A stretch of DNA of 7,225 nucleotides from Acidobacteriota bacterium (GTDB lineage: Bacteria > Acidobacteriota > Terriglobia > Bryobacterales > Bryobacteraceae): contig JAEZIJ010000055.1 of assembly GCA_023436715.1 (NCBI GenBank), forward strand, positions 1 to 7,225, in the 5' to 3' direction. A program made the position numbers and the translations under genes. Every line of letters starts with the position of its first letter. Position 1 is the first letter of the stretch. This document shows, piece after piece, positions 6,953 to 7,225 of the stretch. The notes below the pieces were generated by a model. The model worked only from the letters and a program-made list of their open reading frames with translations, did no database searches and had not been told where the DNA came from.

Positions 6953-7225
6953 ACTTCCCACCCACCACGCCGGCCACGTTGATCACCACCGTCTTCTTCG
7001 CCTGCCCGCGCGGGACCTTAACCCGCAGGGTGTCTCCGCCGCTCTTCAGCGCTTTCCCGGCTTCGTCCGTAAGCGCCAGCGTCCCGGTCACAACCGAGAT
7101 GTCGAGGTCCCTCTCATACGGCACCGGCGCCTTGAACGTCCTCAGCCCCGCCGCGCTCGCGCCGCCGTTCAACGGAACGAAGATGAACGGCGCCCCAATT
7201 CCAACCACGATGCCGTGCGCGGTGG
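6951..7225 (-). CDS. C-terminal part of an unrecognised protein, cut by the window edge
   Basis: The reading frame is open from the window edge to TGA at 6953-6951, giving the last 90 residues of a longer protein. The GTG at 7208 encodes a valine inside the sequence IVVGIGAPF and is not a convincing start, because the frame continues upstream as TAHGI. The visible part is Gly- and Val-rich with alternating hydrophobics (DLDISVVTGTLALTDEAGK, TLRVKVPRGQ, KKTVVINVAGVVGGK), which suggests a beta-sandwich domain such as found at the end of exported proteins. No family is recognised. It ends 8 bases before, or overlaps by 4 bases, the next gene, so both probably share an operon. Confidence 0.75.
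   Translation of the reverse strand, partial: TAHGIVVGIGAPFIFVPLNGGASAAGLRTFKAPVPYERDLDISVVTGTLALTDEAGKALKSGGDTLRVKVPRGQAKKTVVINVAGVVGGK

Overview
The window looks like a piece of a high-GC genome of the Acidobacteriota, probably Bryobacterales / Candidatus Solibacter-like. This rests on protein style: a Sec-exported YD-repeat protein with the N-terminal type common in that group, a short secreted TonB_C protein, and a Tat-type exported protein beside it. No marker gene fixes the taxonomy. The first ~46 bases (GC-dinucleotide run plus 16 C) look like a low-quality contig end, so this is probably a draft or metagenomic contig.

All supported genes are on the minus strand, so the biological order runs from high to low coordinates. 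(1) 7225-6951: C-terminal end of an unrecognised protein, cut by the window edge. (2) 6942-6139 (or from GTG 6954): exported protein with a twin-arginine-like signal and a possible LolA-like fold. (3) 6123-1228: a 1631-aa secreted RHS/YD-repeat protein whose last ~193 residues form a separate tip domain with an HExxH zinc-metallopeptidase motif, a likely polymorphic toxin. (4) 1231-779: a small exported protein that is almost entirely a TonB C-terminal-like domain. (5) 782-511: a short displaced RHS tail fused, across an apparent one-base frameshift, to a different small tip domain. (6) 514-113: a 133-aa cytoplasmic protein with a CxCGC motif, resembling small immunity-type proteins.

The genes are packed as one transcription unit. 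Genes 3/4, 4/5 and 5/6 each overlap by four bases (GTGA or ATGA), genes 2 and 3 are 15 bases apart, and genes 1 and 2 overlap by four bases or lie 8 bases apart depending on the start. This fits a polymorphic-toxin locus: a long RHS carrier with its current toxin tip, a candidate partner or immunity gene, then an orphan RHS-tip/immunity cassette downstream.

The most interesting part is 511-782. It has no intact gene, but holds the RHS signature GLDYFGARYFSG, shares 20 identical bases with the main RHS gene, and continues in another frame as a coherent domain that ends on the start codon of the immunity-like gene. Functions are inferred from motifs and order only; no database search was possible.
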